Origin: Paralichthys olivaceus
Lineage: Eukaryota > Chordata > Actinopteri > Pleuronectiformes > Paralichthyidae
Direction: 5' to 3'
Assembly: GCF_024713975.1 (NCBI RefSeq)
Contig: NC_091098.1
Location: forward strand, 10,946,816 to 11,010,815
Length of the DNA: 64,000 bases
In this document: positions 51,402-64,000 of the stretch, piece by piece
How positions within the stretch are numbered: position 1 is the first letter of the stretch
How the letters are laid out: every line of letters starts with the position of its first letter
The notes under the pieces: model-generated
Seen by the model: the letters and a program-made list of their open reading frames with translations, nothing else
What the model was told of the DNA's origin: nothing
Database searches by the model: none
Position numbers and translations under genes: made by a program

Positions 51402-51821
51402 TCACAAAAAGCTGTCGTCGCTGCCGACAAAGGAGAAGCCGTTGAAGGCGTTGTTGCAGCTGGTGCTGGCGTTGAGCTCCGGCGTCCGACTCACCGAGTT
51501 GGGAACCATCTCTCTGGTGAACTCTGGATCGATATGCTGAGTGTCGGCTGGACCTTTCTGAAACATGAGATCATCAGGTTATGAGGTGAAGTCTCTTCTG
51601 ACTTTTAAGGACGCTAAGTTTTTTTACTCGGGGTCTAAATTCACCTTCAACCTTTTATTTTTATTTATTTAGTTTCTTTTTTAATCTAGCTCTGATTTTC
51701 ATTCTAATATTTGCGCACAATGCTTCTACTACTGCTCTAATACTTAAGAATGTTTCCTTCATTATTTAGTTTTAACTTGTCAAGCATCTTGTAACTGTGT
51801 TTTTGAAAGGTGCAATATATA

Positions 51822-51855
<34 letters not shown>

Positions 51856-54800
51856 CATTTACAGAGATTAAACTGGTAATGGTATGTGTGAGGTGTCCAT
51901 TTAAACATACTTATGATACTTATAGTATGTAGTTGTAAGCTAATTATAATTATATAATTATATAACTATAATACTATTTTTTACAGTAATTAATATAAAT
52001 AAGTATAGCAGTCTATATATTTTTGATATATGAATATGAAGATTAAAATCAATTGCTGAACGAACAAAAACTCAAGGTGATAAAGAGGGGATAAAACAAA
52101 AATAAAAATAAAACACACACAAAATGTGACCACGAGTCAAACTCTAACCGAGGCTGACACAGAGGATTAAGGGATTTAAGAAAATAAGTGGATCAGCTTT
52201 CGAGAAGACTACAAGAGGGGGAATTGTCGGCTGGTCTCACAAAAAATGGAGGGTGAGTAAAAGATTGTGCAGGAGATATGTGAGAAGGCACCAGAGTGTC
52301 TACAGGGACACACACACAGCTGACTGAAGACAGAGAGCAGGACGGAAACTCACCACATTGGGGTTGTAGGGAGGAGTGATTCTCTTGTGGTAAAGGTCAT
52401 CCCAGTTGATTGGAGAGAAGAAGGTGTGGTTCTTTATTTCTAACTATAAATAAAAGAAAGAAATGTACTTAATATGAATATACCATCATTTTTAGAACTT
52501 CCTATTAAGAATTCAGATTCAAGATTGTCATGACAAATAAGTAAGAGAGAGAAATGCTGAAGCTTTGTCCTTGAAAAAAGTCCAAACCCTTTAAATGCTG
52601 TCTTTTCTTGTTGTATTTTCAGGAGGGACTGAGACTAGTCCTCGGTTAAAGCATAATTGAATGTGGTTGCCCTTTGAAATTATCCTTTGTCTCAGACTAA
52701 GCTTATGTCCTGTCTGGGAAACCATCTGTTTTATTGTGCAGCTACAGTTGAGAATTTCTTTGATCACACTCACAAAGTCAGCGATGGACCCGAGGCGTCT
52801 GTGCTGGTCCTTCTGCAGGAGACCCACCAGCAGAGAGCAGACGGCCTCAGACTTCCCCTGAGGCAGCGGCAGCGACTTGTGGAGGATCCCATCATACATT
52901 TCTCCGACGTCACGGCTGTAGAACGGAGGCTGAACCAAAGGGACAAATAGAAATAGAAAATTTAGCAAATTTGCCAAGATACAGTATATTCACTCGTAAG
53001 GAAACTGATCATGCAGGATATATGTTTTGTCTTATACCAGCTGTGTGTAAGGGAGATGAAGAGGGGGAAAACATTCACACAAATACAAATGAACATGAAT
53101 GCAAAATACACACATTTTATATGTATAAAAACATTTTCAGCATAAAGTTTGATACTTGAAACATTAACCTGTGCGTACGGACTGAATGTAAAGTAGTTAC
53201 CACTTGCCTAATCCTAACCCTTAACTTTAACCTAGTTCTTAACCTAACCATAACCTAAATTTAAAACTTTTAGACTGATTAACATTGTGGTGACTTGTTT
53301 CCTTTTTTTGAAAAGGAAGACAAGTCCTCATAATGTGACTGTGTAAACAGATTGACTCACCAGGCTGTAGATCATCTCATAGAGAACTGCTCCCAGACAC
53401 CACCAGTCCACTGTCCTGTCATACGGTTCCTTACGAAGAACCTCTGGAGCCAAGTACTGCAGACGGAGAGATGGTTGAGGAGGGAAAGAGAGAAAACTCG
53501 ATGAAGGGAAGAACAGACAGGATTTACTGCACATGACCTTTATAATCTCTAAGTCAGTTAGTTTGAATGGACTGGTGTCCGTTTGGTGAAAACTGGCTCA
53601 TTCATTTTGGAAGAAAAAAACTCCCCTCCTTTTCAAAATGTTCAGAGGACATGGATGATGCATGTATGTAATATGACAGATGTCTTGCATGATCGTGACA
53701 TGTCACTCACTTCTGGTGTCCCACAGAAAGTTGAGGTCGTCCCCTCCGGCTCCACACCTTCTTTACACAGCCCAAAATCTGTCAGTACCACGTGGCCCTG
53801 CACACACATAACATGAGCAGGCCTTCTTCACTCAGAGCAATTCTATATATGTATATATACAGTATTTTACAATAGAGACAAACACAGATGAAGGGGTTTC
53901 TGACTTACCTGAGAGTCAAGAAGAATATTCTCTGGTTTCAGATCTCTGCAGTGAACATGAACAAGCAGATCGTCATTATAAATAAAAAAGATCACATGTG
54001 AGTTCAGCTCACATTTTTAAGAGATATGTGACCGTGACTGTGCGAGTCTGTCGGACCTGTAAACGATGTTGAGAGAGTGAAGGTAGCCGATGGCGCTCGC
54101 TACTTCGGCGGCGTAGAACCTCGCTCTGGGCTCAGAGAAACATCTCTCTCTCTGCAGATGGAAGAACAACTGCAGCGACAGGAAGAGAGAGAGGAAGAGA
54201 TAGAAAAACGCAAGGAGGGAAGAAACGACAGTAAGTAAGCCAGTAAAGAGAATACACACACAGACATCATGCAAAGCCAATATTAATTAAAACAAATTAA
54301 AATGTACTTTCACTCATGGTGTGGGGTAAAACACCAGCTCATCAGCATAGAAGAGGATTTCATTTGTCTGATTTCACAGTCTAACTGTTTTAATGTCTTT
54401 CTCTGGCTTCCAGTAAAACAAAAGCTGATTCTTTTTTATTCGAGTTCACCATCGACAGACCTTACATTAATCTATTCAGTCTCAAAAGCGTACCTCTCCC
54501 CCGTTTACATAGTCGAGGACAAAGTAAAGCTTCTCAGGTGTCTGGAAGGAGTAGTGGAGCCGAACCAGAAACGGATGTGTGAGACTCTTCAGCAGCACGT
54601 TTCTCTCGGCCATGATGTTCTTTTGCTGAAGAGAGAGAGGAGAAAGAGGTGAGACAGAAGGTAGAGAGGGAGAAGAGGCGGTCCGGTGGTGCTGTGCGGC
54701 ATCGACCGTCCTGTGTATTTTTCTTAATCGTCCTCCTTTGAGAGGCTAACTGTCAGTTGTGTTATTTTCTGTGAAACTGTAAATCGTTTCCTGATCTATC

Positions 54801-56925
54801 CGGTTTCATCCTCTCTTTTTAGTTCCTGGTTTTGAAATCCCTTGAATTTCTGGGGAGGTAACACCTGCATATATGTTAAGTTCTAAATAAATACATTTAG
54901 ATCACAGACCACAGAAGAGGAAAGTAATTAACTAAGAAACGCTACCTGTAAATCATTGGGTTCATTTTAGTTTTAGTGTCTCTAATTATCATATAATTCA
55001 TGATAAATACTTGATTCTTTTCACTGTTGTTCCTGTTTCCTTTCTGCTGCACACGGTTTACAACAGGCTCCAAGATAAGTAAAAATCCTGTGACTGTAAA
55101 TGACAGCACACTGGTGAAAGTACCTTTGTGTTCTTTGACGATACAAATCGAAAAAACAAACACAACATGTGAATGAGTTATTTTTATGCTGATGCTGCAG
55201 CATAAGCCAGATAATAAGAGCATTTATCACAATGCCACATGCACCCTAATGACTGCGATGCCTTTTTCAGCCAGTCGTCTCACAAAGTTATACCAACTTG
55301 TTCTCTAGGAATAGTCTCAGAACATAATAGAGTTTTTTAAATGTAAGTCTATATTCATGAAATACGATGAATGCACAATGACAAACGTTAATCAACAGCG
55401 AACACAAGAGGACGCTCACAAGATGAAGCTGCGACCAGTGAAGCACTGGAGCAGTATCACTGCCTGCTGAGCTGCTCGGCCACAAACAAGAGACCAAACG
55501 TAATGAAGGAGAGAAGCTGAGGACGAAGGTGGAGGAGGATGAGGAATAAAATTTCAGGTTTCAACCCTGATCCACTCAAGGACTTATTTGCCATCAGAGC
55601 AGATTGCATTGCCCTGAGGAATATTGTGTACTGTGTTATTGCATTTATTACTCGAATTGCAACTACTAATTACTGATTTTCGATGATGCTTCACATCAAA
55701 ATATAAAAGATAAAGTGTTATGCTCCTGTGATAGACTACATGACGAGATGTAGGTTTAAACACAGTGATGACCCTGCCTCCTTTTCTCTCCTTTTTCTTT
55801 TCTTTCATATTACATATGTTTTGTTTACAGGTACACATGAGTATTACTAATCTATACTACTACTAATACACTATTTTCTTTTGCTAATGCTATTTATTCA
55901 ACATTTCCAACTTTATCTGTAGTGATTTCAGTCATACTGTGTCACTACGTGTTGTTGTTCTCACACTGCCCAAAATAATTAAGATATTAATAAGAAAAAA
56001 GATGGAGGATGGGAGGAGAGACGTCTGAGAGTAAAGAGTGCATAGGAAAGAGAGGAGTCACAAAGGGGATGTGAGGAGGGGGGAGCATTATCACGAGGGA
56101 GAGGCGTGTGAGGGGAAGAAGAGGAGATAATACAGTGTTTAACACAGAAGGAGGTGTGTCTCCTCATACTGGCAGTAGTGAGAGTTTCTGAACAAACCTG
56201 CTGTATACTGAAGAGTATTTAACCTGGTAGTTTGTGGGACATGGACAAGTTTTTAGAGCAATAAAAAATAATTGGTAATAAACCATTTCTCCTTAAGTGA
56301 TTCGGCTGTGAAATGCAGTAGATATTCTCACTTGTTAAATGTTATTTTATTATTATCACTGCATTTACAGTTTCTTTAAAAATATAGCATTTTCAATTTA
56401 ATATCTTGACCCTAACCTAATGAACAAGATCAGATTTATAGTCAACAACTATATAACTTGAAAGAAAAATATTTTTCTTTTCATTTAAAAGCAGGAATGT
56501 CTGGGTTTTAGAGTAGATATTCATGTTTTAATCATACACACTGTATTAGTCTAAATGCTGTTTCAGTCAAATACTGTATCTTTGCAATGTTTCAAAAAGA
56601 AACTTCAAATAAAGTAAATTATATTAAACAACAGCACAGTGTAACTTTTTCTTCCTGAAATCTAAAAGACTGCTGTCTTTAAATAAGGTTTCATAAAAAA
56701 GACAGAGGAATTCCTCTAGAAACAGAGGAATGACGTGGACGAGTCGTCTCCGTTTTAAAAACCACACAAACAACAAAGTGTTTAAGCAGATAATCTCAGT
56801 CTCACTGTTTATTTTCTAGGAGTCATAAAAATTGTCCTTTGTACAGAACAAGCTGAAGATTAGATAAGATTCAGATCGTGTTGCTGGGTCAAAACGCTGT
56901 TTACTAATAACACTCAAAGATACTT

Positions 56926-57016
<91 letters not shown>

Positions 57017-59353
57017 GATTTTTTCTCTTGGCTCATGTTGAGATATTTTCCACCTTCACCTGCTTCACCTGCTTCAGCCTGCAGTTCAAGCTTCAGATTG
57101 AGGGTTTATATCAGTTTGTATGTTTATTTTCACTATTTCACATCATATAATTCTGTGAGTGTAACTAGTAACTATTTTAAGCCTGTGTTAATTAACGTGC
57201 AAAGTCCCTTTTAAATATATATGTTTATTTATATATAGTATATTTAAGATAGTATATATATAACTCTCCTTTATCGAGCTGAGTCTCTGAGCATGAGAAC
57301 TAAAGTGCTTTAACGTTGCATTGCAAATGATGAATTCAGAAAGAAGCAGCCGAGATCAGAAATGTCAACGACAGCAGCACCCACCTCCTTTTTCTTCAGG
57401 ATGACCTTCTTCTGCAGCACTTTGACAGCGTAGAATTTGCTGTCGGCTTTGAGCTTGGCGAGCAGGACCTGCATGAGGGGTTTGTTTGTTAGTGCTTTGT
57501 TTGGTAAACAGTCGGCGCCACCATCGCCACAGATCGCTGTCAGGACACTGCATTAATCCTCTGTGAGATCAGCACACACAACACAGATCTGTGGAAACAG
57601 ATGATCCTGAGATATCTGAGAGGTGTTTCATATAAAGAGAAAAAGGAGCGTCCTATAAACAAAAATAACACTATTCATTTGTTTAAATTCAAAGCTGCTG
57701 ACAAAAGGAAGTATTCATATAAAGAGTGTGTTGTATAGTTCATGTGAAGCACTTCTCTGCTGCTGTCGGACTCTTCTGTTGACTGGCTGATGTTTGGGTC
57801 TCAGTGGACTGCGCAGTTAATCATTCATGAAGCTGGCAGCACATTGTGATCCGACAGTGGTGAGCTGGTCCACTCTCTGACCCTGTGAGAACAACTAGGC
57901 TGAGAGTGACTCTCTATCTATATGACCCGCCATTAATTCCAGCACAACAGATTAATTTTTCACGTCCTCAATGCAAGGTCACAACACAGAGGCCACATCT
58001 GCTTTAATCACTTTCACTGACGAGTCTCTGTTTCCAACGTGCGACCTGATTGTGTCGCAACGAGGAAGCATTTTCAGACTCATGGATATAAATAAGTAAT
58101 AGTTGGAGTGTTACCTTTCCAAAGGTCCCTTTGCCAATGACGGCCAAGAAGTCAAAGTCAGTGGGCCTGGCACTGAAACAACACACACAGAGTAATGTAT
58201 TAAATGCATTATACAAGATTGCACAATAACCCCTGAAGAGCTGCATCTGTAAGAGCTGCAAAAAGTCACCAGCCAAAAAAAGTCATTCGCTGAAAATGAT
58301 TCTTTCAAAAAAGTGGCCGTTTTCACCTCCGTCATGTTTTCATCCCTGACCATTTGTTGGTTTGTTAGTTAAGAGCAAAGCCACTGAACAGATTACCATG
58401 AAACTGACATGGTAGAGGTCAGGGAAGAACCCATTCAGGTTTGGTGCTGATCAGAATCACAGGGGTGTTGGTTTGTTTGTTCGTCAGGGGGATTACGCAA
58501 AAACTGCAAACATTTTTCAAATTGGGCGTATCTAGGGGACCCATTTCTATGAGTGTGGGTAATTTGGTGCGGTTGAAGTAGAATATGTTATTTCTAGATT
58601 GGGAGCTCTGCAGTGTGTTAGAGTAAAGAGAGCGATATGCTGGACAGTGAGAGCAGAGCTACTGACTGTGGGTTCGCTGAAGGTCCCAGGTTGACATCAT
58701 CATGAGATGAGGAGGATGGTGACCACATCTGGAGAATGAAAATAAAAATAAATACAATTCAACACACTGAGGACTGAAAACCACAAACAATTAGTAGTCA
58801 CTTTCATTCACTTGCACCTCAGCAGCAGGTGTTAAACCAGCATTCTGTTTAGTACAGTGTCCTACCTCCCTACATACCTACAGTATCTATCTATCTTCTC
58901 TACGTTGGCAACAACATTGTGCATTACAACAATCATATAGTACCTAAGGTGTGGGACAGAGCCAGGCCAGTTTCTCTTCTTTTTATTAGCATCACTTTTC
59001 CTCCAGAATCTTTTAAAAGCTTTTTTTTTCAGATTTCTTTGTGAAAAGCAAAACTTTTGCAGCGTGAAAATGTTTTTAAAAATATACAGAGTTTCAAATT
59101 TAGCTGGCTTCATGTGAACATCAGTTGTTGTGACAAATCAGTCTCTCAAAGTGAGAGTGGTTTAATATGAGCACATTCAAAATGAATCAATTTTAGATTG
59201 GAAATAGAATTGTCTTCACAAACTGGGAAACACAGTAATTTATTAAATAGACAAACCTTTGTTAAGTAGAATTTAAACATAACTGGCACAAAATTAAACA
59301 GACCAAGGCCCAAAACACAAGCACTGAAATGTACTCACATTACCGTCTGCCAT
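51402..59353 (-). CDS. sgk2: Serum/glucocorticoid-regulated kinase 2, 12 coding exons
   Basis: AGC-family Ser/Thr kinase activated through PI3K by PDK1 and mTORC2; it acts on channels and transporters. Coding exons in reading order: 59339-59353, 58667-58728, 58115-58172, 57385-57468, 54494-54625, 54057-54169, 53909-53945, 53711-53797, 53361-53456, 52774-52929, 52354-52443, 51402-51557. Phases close to 361 residues (human 367). Visible are [17 protein letters not shown], the glycine loop [16 protein letters not shown] with the ATP-binding Lys, [21 protein letters not shown], the activation loop [16 protein letters not shown] with its Thr, a PPFY motif, and the hydrophobic motif FNGFSF with its Ser. 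SGK2-specific runs such as FFHLQRER and [11 protein letters not shown] separate it from sgk1 and sgk3. The first coding exon is only five codons (MADGN); a second Met opens exon 2. The C-terminus ends DDSFL, more like SGK1 than human SGK2. It neighbours l3mbtl1, as in human. Confidence 0.95.
51823..51854 (+). repeat. (ATT)n trinucleotide repeat
   Basis: About ten tandem ATT units in the last sgk2 intron. Confidence 0.9.
54640..57384 (-). other. Large sgk2 intron, no other gene seen
   Basis: AT-rich intron between the exons encoding KKVILKKKE and QKNIMAERN. It holds the long CA microsatellite at 56929-57014. ORFs here are low-complexity or lack splice context on either strand. Confidence 0.5.
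56929..57014 (+). repeat. (CA)n microsatellite
   Basis: About 43 uninterrupted CA units inside a large sgk2 intron, among the longest dinucleotide tracts in the window. Confidence 0.97.
58335..58505 (+). repeat. Third copy of the 18.1-kb dispersed repeat
   Basis: Reads GAACAGATTACCATGAAACTG, then GTAGAGGTCAGGGAAGAACCCATT, CAGGTTTGGTGCTGATC, and TTTGTTCGTCAGGGGGATTACGC. It is in the opposite orientation to the 18135 copy and extends further along the element, including the TTGGTTTGTTTGTTCG segment. It lies in the second sgk2 intron. Confidence 0.7.
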
Positions 59354-59507
59354 TCCACTCCCACTGCAGAGTCAGCATCATGAGAGGAGAAGAGGAGAGA
59401 AGGGAGGAGAAGAAAGAAGAGGAGAGTTTGTCACAGTTTGTGAACGAAAATATCAACTTTTATCCTTTGAACTTTGATATTTCTGCTCATGAGAGGCTCA
59501 TGAACTC

Positions 59508-59511
<4 letters not shown>

Positions 59512-59547
<36 letters not shown>

Positions 59548-59575
59548 TGTGCGTGTGTGTGTGTGTGTGTTTCCG
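59512..59575 (+). repeat. (GT)n microsatellite
   Basis: GT tract interrupted by GTACGTGTGC, just upstream of the first sgk2 coding exon. A second GT tract lies at 59698-59727. Confidence 0.95.
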
Positions 59576-59729
59576 AATCAACCCGCTGACCTCAGTGTGA
59601 CACCACAAGGATGCAGAGCGGCTGGTAATTTGGGTGTGTAAGAAACAAGATGCTGGAAAAGCAGACACACAATAAATGACATTGTGAGTATATTATGTGG
59701 GTGTGTGTGTGTGTGTGTGTGTGTGTGTA

Positions 59730-61150
59730 GGGACTGTATCAATGAACATGTTTATATAGTAAATATTGCTGTCTCAATCAAATCTGTCAAAAAATACGGG
59801 ATCACCAGGGCGTCTCTCTCTCTCATGCAAACACACACACACACAATAAAAGTTGCAATTTTTTCGATCTATTTAAAGGCATAAAGAAAAAAGATGAAAA
59901 TGTTGGTATTTAACTGTTTAACTAAACTGTAATTCTATAAATGGTGAAGACACACAAAAACGTCCCAAGCTTCAAACACCCTGACACACCGTACGAGAAG
60001 ATAAGACTACATGGCAACAGACACAAAGCATCTATGTTTAAATATGGAGCAGGACAGATGTACACTGGGCACATCCAGTTTTTATTCATGTTTCCTGATG
60101 TAAAGTCCTCTATATGTTATCTGAGAGAGAACTGAAGAATTCCACACTCTGTCCATCAAATCTTTCTTTTCAACAAGAGAGTCTGTGATCTTCTGTCATT
60201 AAAAGTTTAATTACACGACTAACCTTTGCTTAATTGTTGGCACATGTCCATTCAGCCAAGTAGTTTTCATGTTTGTGGCAGATCTACTTACAAAACCACC
60301 GTGTCTACATGTTGAACACTGTGACAGGACATGAGCTGAACAAAATATTTTCTTTGTGATTTGAACTAAGCCTAAATAATATAACAGACTTGCTGAATAC
60401 GGCTGTGATCATCAAGGTGAATCATTCAGAGCTCTGAGAGAAGGATTGTCAAGAAATAAGAGCTGAAAAGAGGGATTTACCAATAAGACAGCACGTCAGC
60501 AGGTTCATGAATGAAGATAAATGTCTTAATAACAAGCATCATCCACAGGCAAGTTAATCTATTTCCTGCAAATAACAGTAAGAGACAAACAGCTGCAGGG
60601 TGTCTCAAGGTTTATTTCTCAGAGTGAGCAGCAGACTGTGGATCACTGAATCAACACTAAACTAAAAGCTAAAAGAAATCAGCCACGGTAGAACAGACAA
60701 GAGATGTTTTCTTTCAGTGTTGAGACCCTGACTTAACATTTACTTAATCCTTCAGATGTTTTCATAAAATAATCTGTATAATAGCCTCCTTGTGTATCCT
60801 CAGAACCACTAAGAGCCTTCTTTAGAATGTGTTATCATAGACTTTTATTTAAAGATAGAAAAAGAAGTTAAGCGACAGGTTTCCTGGTTAAGAACATATT
60901 CATATACAACCAGTAAAATATATGATTTTCTTATCACCTGAACTCTGCATTGGCTAATTCTGATACCACAGGGGATCAATGACCTGATGTGACTATAAAC
61001 CTGATAAGTATCACAGATATCATTGTCTGTGTTGGATCACACTTCTCAAAAACAACACTAACGAGGAGACAAGAGAGACCCTCCACAGAAAACAGTCTCT
61101 GAGCTGTGGGACCAAACCACGCACACATCAGTAATGTGGAATCAGGAGTT
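59730..61150 (-). other. sgk2 upstream intron, no gene seen
   Basis: AT-rich sequence between the first coding exon and a candidate noncoding exon. No open frame with splice context was recognised on either strand. Confidence 0.4.
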
Positions 61151-61157
61151 CGCTCAC

Positions 61158-61260
61158 CTGTGTGCAGACACTTGTTCAGGTTCAGGACTGAGGCTGATCT
61201 CAGGTCGGTTCTCAAAGTCAGACAGTATGAAGAAGGTTCACTTCAACAGAGTGAATCATT
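61158..61260 (-). other. Candidate 5' noncoding exon of sgk2
   Basis: On the minus strand GTCTGCACACAG|GTGAGC is a near-consensus donor at 61158. The sequence before it lacks an in-frame ATG suitable for the kinase. A leader exon is plausible because the first coding exon is tiny, but no acceptor evidence ties the two together. The upstream limit is arbitrary. Confidence 0.3.
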
Positions 61261-61298
61261 GATGGACACTTTCTGAGTTTAAAACACCTGGGCGGAGC

Positions 61299-61299
<1 letters not shown>

Positions 61300-61345
<46 letters not shown>

Positions 61346-61349
61346 TGTG
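61300..61349 (+). repeat. (GT)n microsatellite
   Basis: GT tract with one GTAT interruption, close to the presumed sgk2 transcription start. Confidence 0.95.
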
Positions 61350-62231
61350 TAATGTCCTGAAGCGTAACCTTGTGTGTCTGATCCACACGTCAAAGTAAAG
61401 TAACTTCCGGGCGCTGCTTTTCTTTCAAAATAAGACAAGTAGCAGGAGAAGAGTTATTTTTTTCCCTTATTTAATCATCTATATTTTGATGTATAATTTC
61501 AAATTAAGTTTGAGTTGCATAAACATAATTAGGCTTCACCTTAACACTCTTAATGTTTACAGTGTTGTATTTGATTTTGATTTATATTGACTTTATTGAC
61601 TCTATTCTTTTTTAATTATTTCATTTTGTATGAAACATTGCTCTTATCGCTGAGCTGACATGTTCCTTTCAACACTTTTCATTGTACCGTTGACCCTGCA
61701 TTCATTTACATACACACAAACACACACACATTTACAAAGACATACTGTAGTTACTAGGAAAAACCTCATTCTTTTGACAAACAAATAGAAAAGCTGCATT
61801 CTCGTGTCAAACTCTGGACATGCACCTTTTGCAAAGTGAAGCCCCTTGAGCAATTTTCCAATCCTGCAGATAAGCATGCTTTTGTTTTGAAAGCACCCAC
61901 CACCAGTCTTCTTGGCATACTCCCTTCAAAAGATATAGATCCTGCTCACATGCTGAACCCTCCAGTCTGAAACATTCACCATGCAACAGTTAACTGATGC
62001 TTGGGTTCTGCTGTGTCAGGCTGCAGCAGCATGTCATGTTTTCCTGGCCTCTGCAGCGGAACGTGAAGGAGATAAGCAGCCAGAGCAGAAAAAGGGCGTG
62101 AGAGGAGTTGTCACCACCACAGACAACTGTTGCTGACAATATGGTCGATGGGGGGATGTGATGCAAGCAAAATAAGTTTATAGTCAATAGTGCAACAAAC
62201 ACAACACACCTGCACAAGCACAGGAAATGCA

Positions 62232-62313
<82 letters not shown>

Positions 62314-63902
62314 GAAATCGATCATATAAAAGAAGAAGCAGAGACTGTGAATCAGACAAGACAGCTTTGGACATTTATTAATTCATATGGATTGAATGGC
62401 ATTTGTGACCCGAGATTATCTTCACTTGCACACTCACACAAACTCTCTCACACACACACTCACTCACACACACACATGTAAATCCCATCAGAGAGACACA
62501 CAAAGAAGTCATACTCCAGGAGCCCTTAAAACTTTCCAGTAAAATAACTTTTCATCTAACAATATCAAATCCATCCTTTTTTTTTTAAACCTATTCTGAC
62601 ATAAAATGTAAACATTTGAAAGAACAAACACTCTGAATGGAATTTCCATCACATCTGAACAATAGGCCGCTCCACTGGCTCCACATCAAATCCATGTTTA
62701 TAGTGCTATCATGTGGATTTTTGCACTCTCTAGTGACCAAGTGTGAGAAAATCATGTGTAAAAATCCACTTGGATTTCACAGTTGTGCTAACATGCCAAT
62801 GCAAAGTGTCTATTTCATCTATTAAGATTTGTAAAGAAAATCACTTTTTTTTATGCAAAAGTAAAAACACTGTTGTTTCTGACTCTAGATTGGAGGGTAC
62901 GATTTTAAATGAGGGCTCTGGTTATCACTTCAGTGTTCACAGTAACGGTGCATCTGCCACAGCACTACACCTTTCTCTGATAGTCTGAACAAAGTAGCTT
63001 ATTTATTTAACTTCCATTGTATTCTATTAGAATTAGTCTGATAACAAAGTAGCAGCAATATGAAGTGTTGCTGTATACAGTACATCTGTCTCAATATTTT
63101 TATATTGCACAAAACGTGAAGCTTGTAGCAGCTTCACTGACCAGCCTCAGCAGCTGCATTAAACTGGCCACATGTCCCTCAGCCCACAGTCCCCCCATTT
63201 ATTTTCTTTTAAACAACATTGATATTTTTCACAGTTAGTTAGTACATCTGGAATTTCAGTGTTTTTAACTAATGGTTTTGTCCAAACAGGCAGCAGTTTC
63301 TCATGAAGATGAGGTCTTGTGTAAAGTTCGTTTTTTCCCAAATTCCCCTGGCTCCTCACCCGGTCTGAGCTCAGTTCCAACTGACCTGTGGAACAGCTTG
63401 AATTAATAGGAACGATACTCATTCAGGTAGATAACATATTAAATCAGTTTCTGAGAAGCTCCAGTGCAGCTGTGAGTTGCAGCATGATTCTTCTGCTTCT
63501 CCAGAAGCAGGTGCCACAACAGCTGGATATTCAAAACAAGTGGCGTTTGGTAGTCTGGTAAAAATCGAACTGTGATACTGAACCAATCTCATCAATTGTA
63601 AATCCACCAAACTATAAAAAACGTCTGTTGGTGCCCCTCACCTGCTTCTGCTGCCTTTTATCCACTCTTCACAGTTTGTCCATCATCTTCATGACATTCC
63701 TCCATTATTCCCCAAAAATATTTGCATTGCCTTATTTCCCTTTTTCTCAACACCCCCCACCCCCCTCTCTGATGGGTACAGGACACCAAACACATGAAAA
63801 AAGGGGTCAGGGTCTTTTTCCCTGCAATAGAATGAATTTGGCACATAATGATTGGTGGTCCCACTCCCCCCATGCCCACCCTCCCAATGAGCGAGGGCAG
63901 GA
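61350..63902 (-). other. sgk2-l3mbtl1 intergenic region and probable l3mbtl1 3' UTR
   Basis: Non-coding. The part nearest 63902 must include the 3' untranslated region of the l3mbtl gene, which ends by its stop at 63903. An interrupted GT/TTTG microsatellite lies at 62230-62314. A minus-strand AATAAA (plus TTTATT) occurs near 63002. No other gene was recognised. Confidence 0.4.
62230..62314 (+). repeat. Imperfect (GT)n microsatellite with regular TTTG units
   Basis: Blocks of eight to twelve GT units separated four times by TTTGTG, giving a higher-order tandem structure. Confidence 0.95.
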
Positions 63903-64000
63903 TCACTTAAGTCCCTCGTCTGTGCTCTTGAACATGAGGATGGCGTTGGAGATCTTGAGGGCGGGGCCAAGCTTGATGCTCATGATTTTCACAATGTCGG
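63903..64000 (-). CDS. l3mbtl1: L3MBTL-family protein, C-terminal end of SAM domain (partial)
   Basis: The last 98 bases of the window encode, on the minus strand, the end of a polycomb-type SAM domain: DIVKIMSIKLGPALKI then SNAILMFKSTDEGLK and a TGA at 63903. The exon continues beyond the window edge. SAM domains with this KIM.IKLGPALKI core end the lethal(3)malignant brain tumour-like proteins, whose MBT repeats read mono- and dimethyl-lysine on histones to compact chromatin. The family call is from the sequence. The choice of l3mbtl1 over l3mbtl3 or l3mbtl4 rests on its position next to sgk2, as in human 20q13.12. Confidence 0.8.
   Translation of the reverse strand, partial: DIVKIMSIKLGPALKISNAILMFKSTDEGLK

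Noticed and set aside
52687-52950. Plus-strand ORFs opposite sgk2 exons
   Set aside because: They run antisense through exon 10 of sgk2 and into introns on both sides; mirror frames only.

Overview
The window is vertebrate nuclear DNA and almost certainly comes from a teleost fish. Genes are split into many short exons with canonical GT-AG junctions. Introns are compact and rich in CA/GT microsatellites. Several dispersed repeats look like families common in fish genomes (recognised from memory, not searched). No bacterial, plasmid or CRISPR features are present.

Layout. Plus strand: dcp1a (mRNA decapping co-activator, nine coding exons, 707-6035), then tkt (transketolase, 14 coding exons, 9985-24830). 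This pair is neighbouring in human 3p21.1. A gene-poor, repeat-bearing stretch follows (25.5-33.7 kb), with a few unidentified exon-like segments on the minus strand. Minus strand: nsun5 (28S rRNA m5C methyltransferase, 37447-33716), an 11-exon Myb-hAT fusion gene (44990-39148), sgk2 (serum/glucocorticoid-regulated kinase 2, 59353-51402), and the last exon of an l3mbtl family gene, probably l3mbtl1 (64000-63903). In human 20q13.12 the order is L3MBTL1-SGK2-IFT52-MYBL2, all on one strand. The fusion gene therefore sits where MYBL2 is expected, in the same orientation, and IFT52 is missing from the interval.

The central find is the gene at 39148-44990. By splice-phase bookkeeping it encodes one uninterrupted protein of about 879 residues. 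The N-terminus is a complete R1R2R3 Myb DNA-binding domain of B-Myb type, with all nine tryptophans. Just after R3, where B-Myb should continue into its activation and cell-cycle regulatory regions, the protein passes through a linker into a hAT-superfamily transposase body with a C-terminal hAT dimerisation domain. One of the two active-site acidic positions I could place, and the CxxH motif, are substituted. This looks like a domesticated, catalytically dead transposase captured by a mybl2 paralogue.

The other genes are housekeeping or signalling genes and form no obvious shared pathway. Their grouping reflects ancestral linkage blocks (human 3p21.1, 7q11.23 and 20q13.12 counterparts) joined on one fish chromosome. 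All exon models were built by reading splice sites and codon phase by hand. Full-length coding phases close for dcp1a (481 aa), tkt (628 aa), nsun5 (496 aa), the Myb-hAT gene (879 aa) and sgk2 (361 aa).
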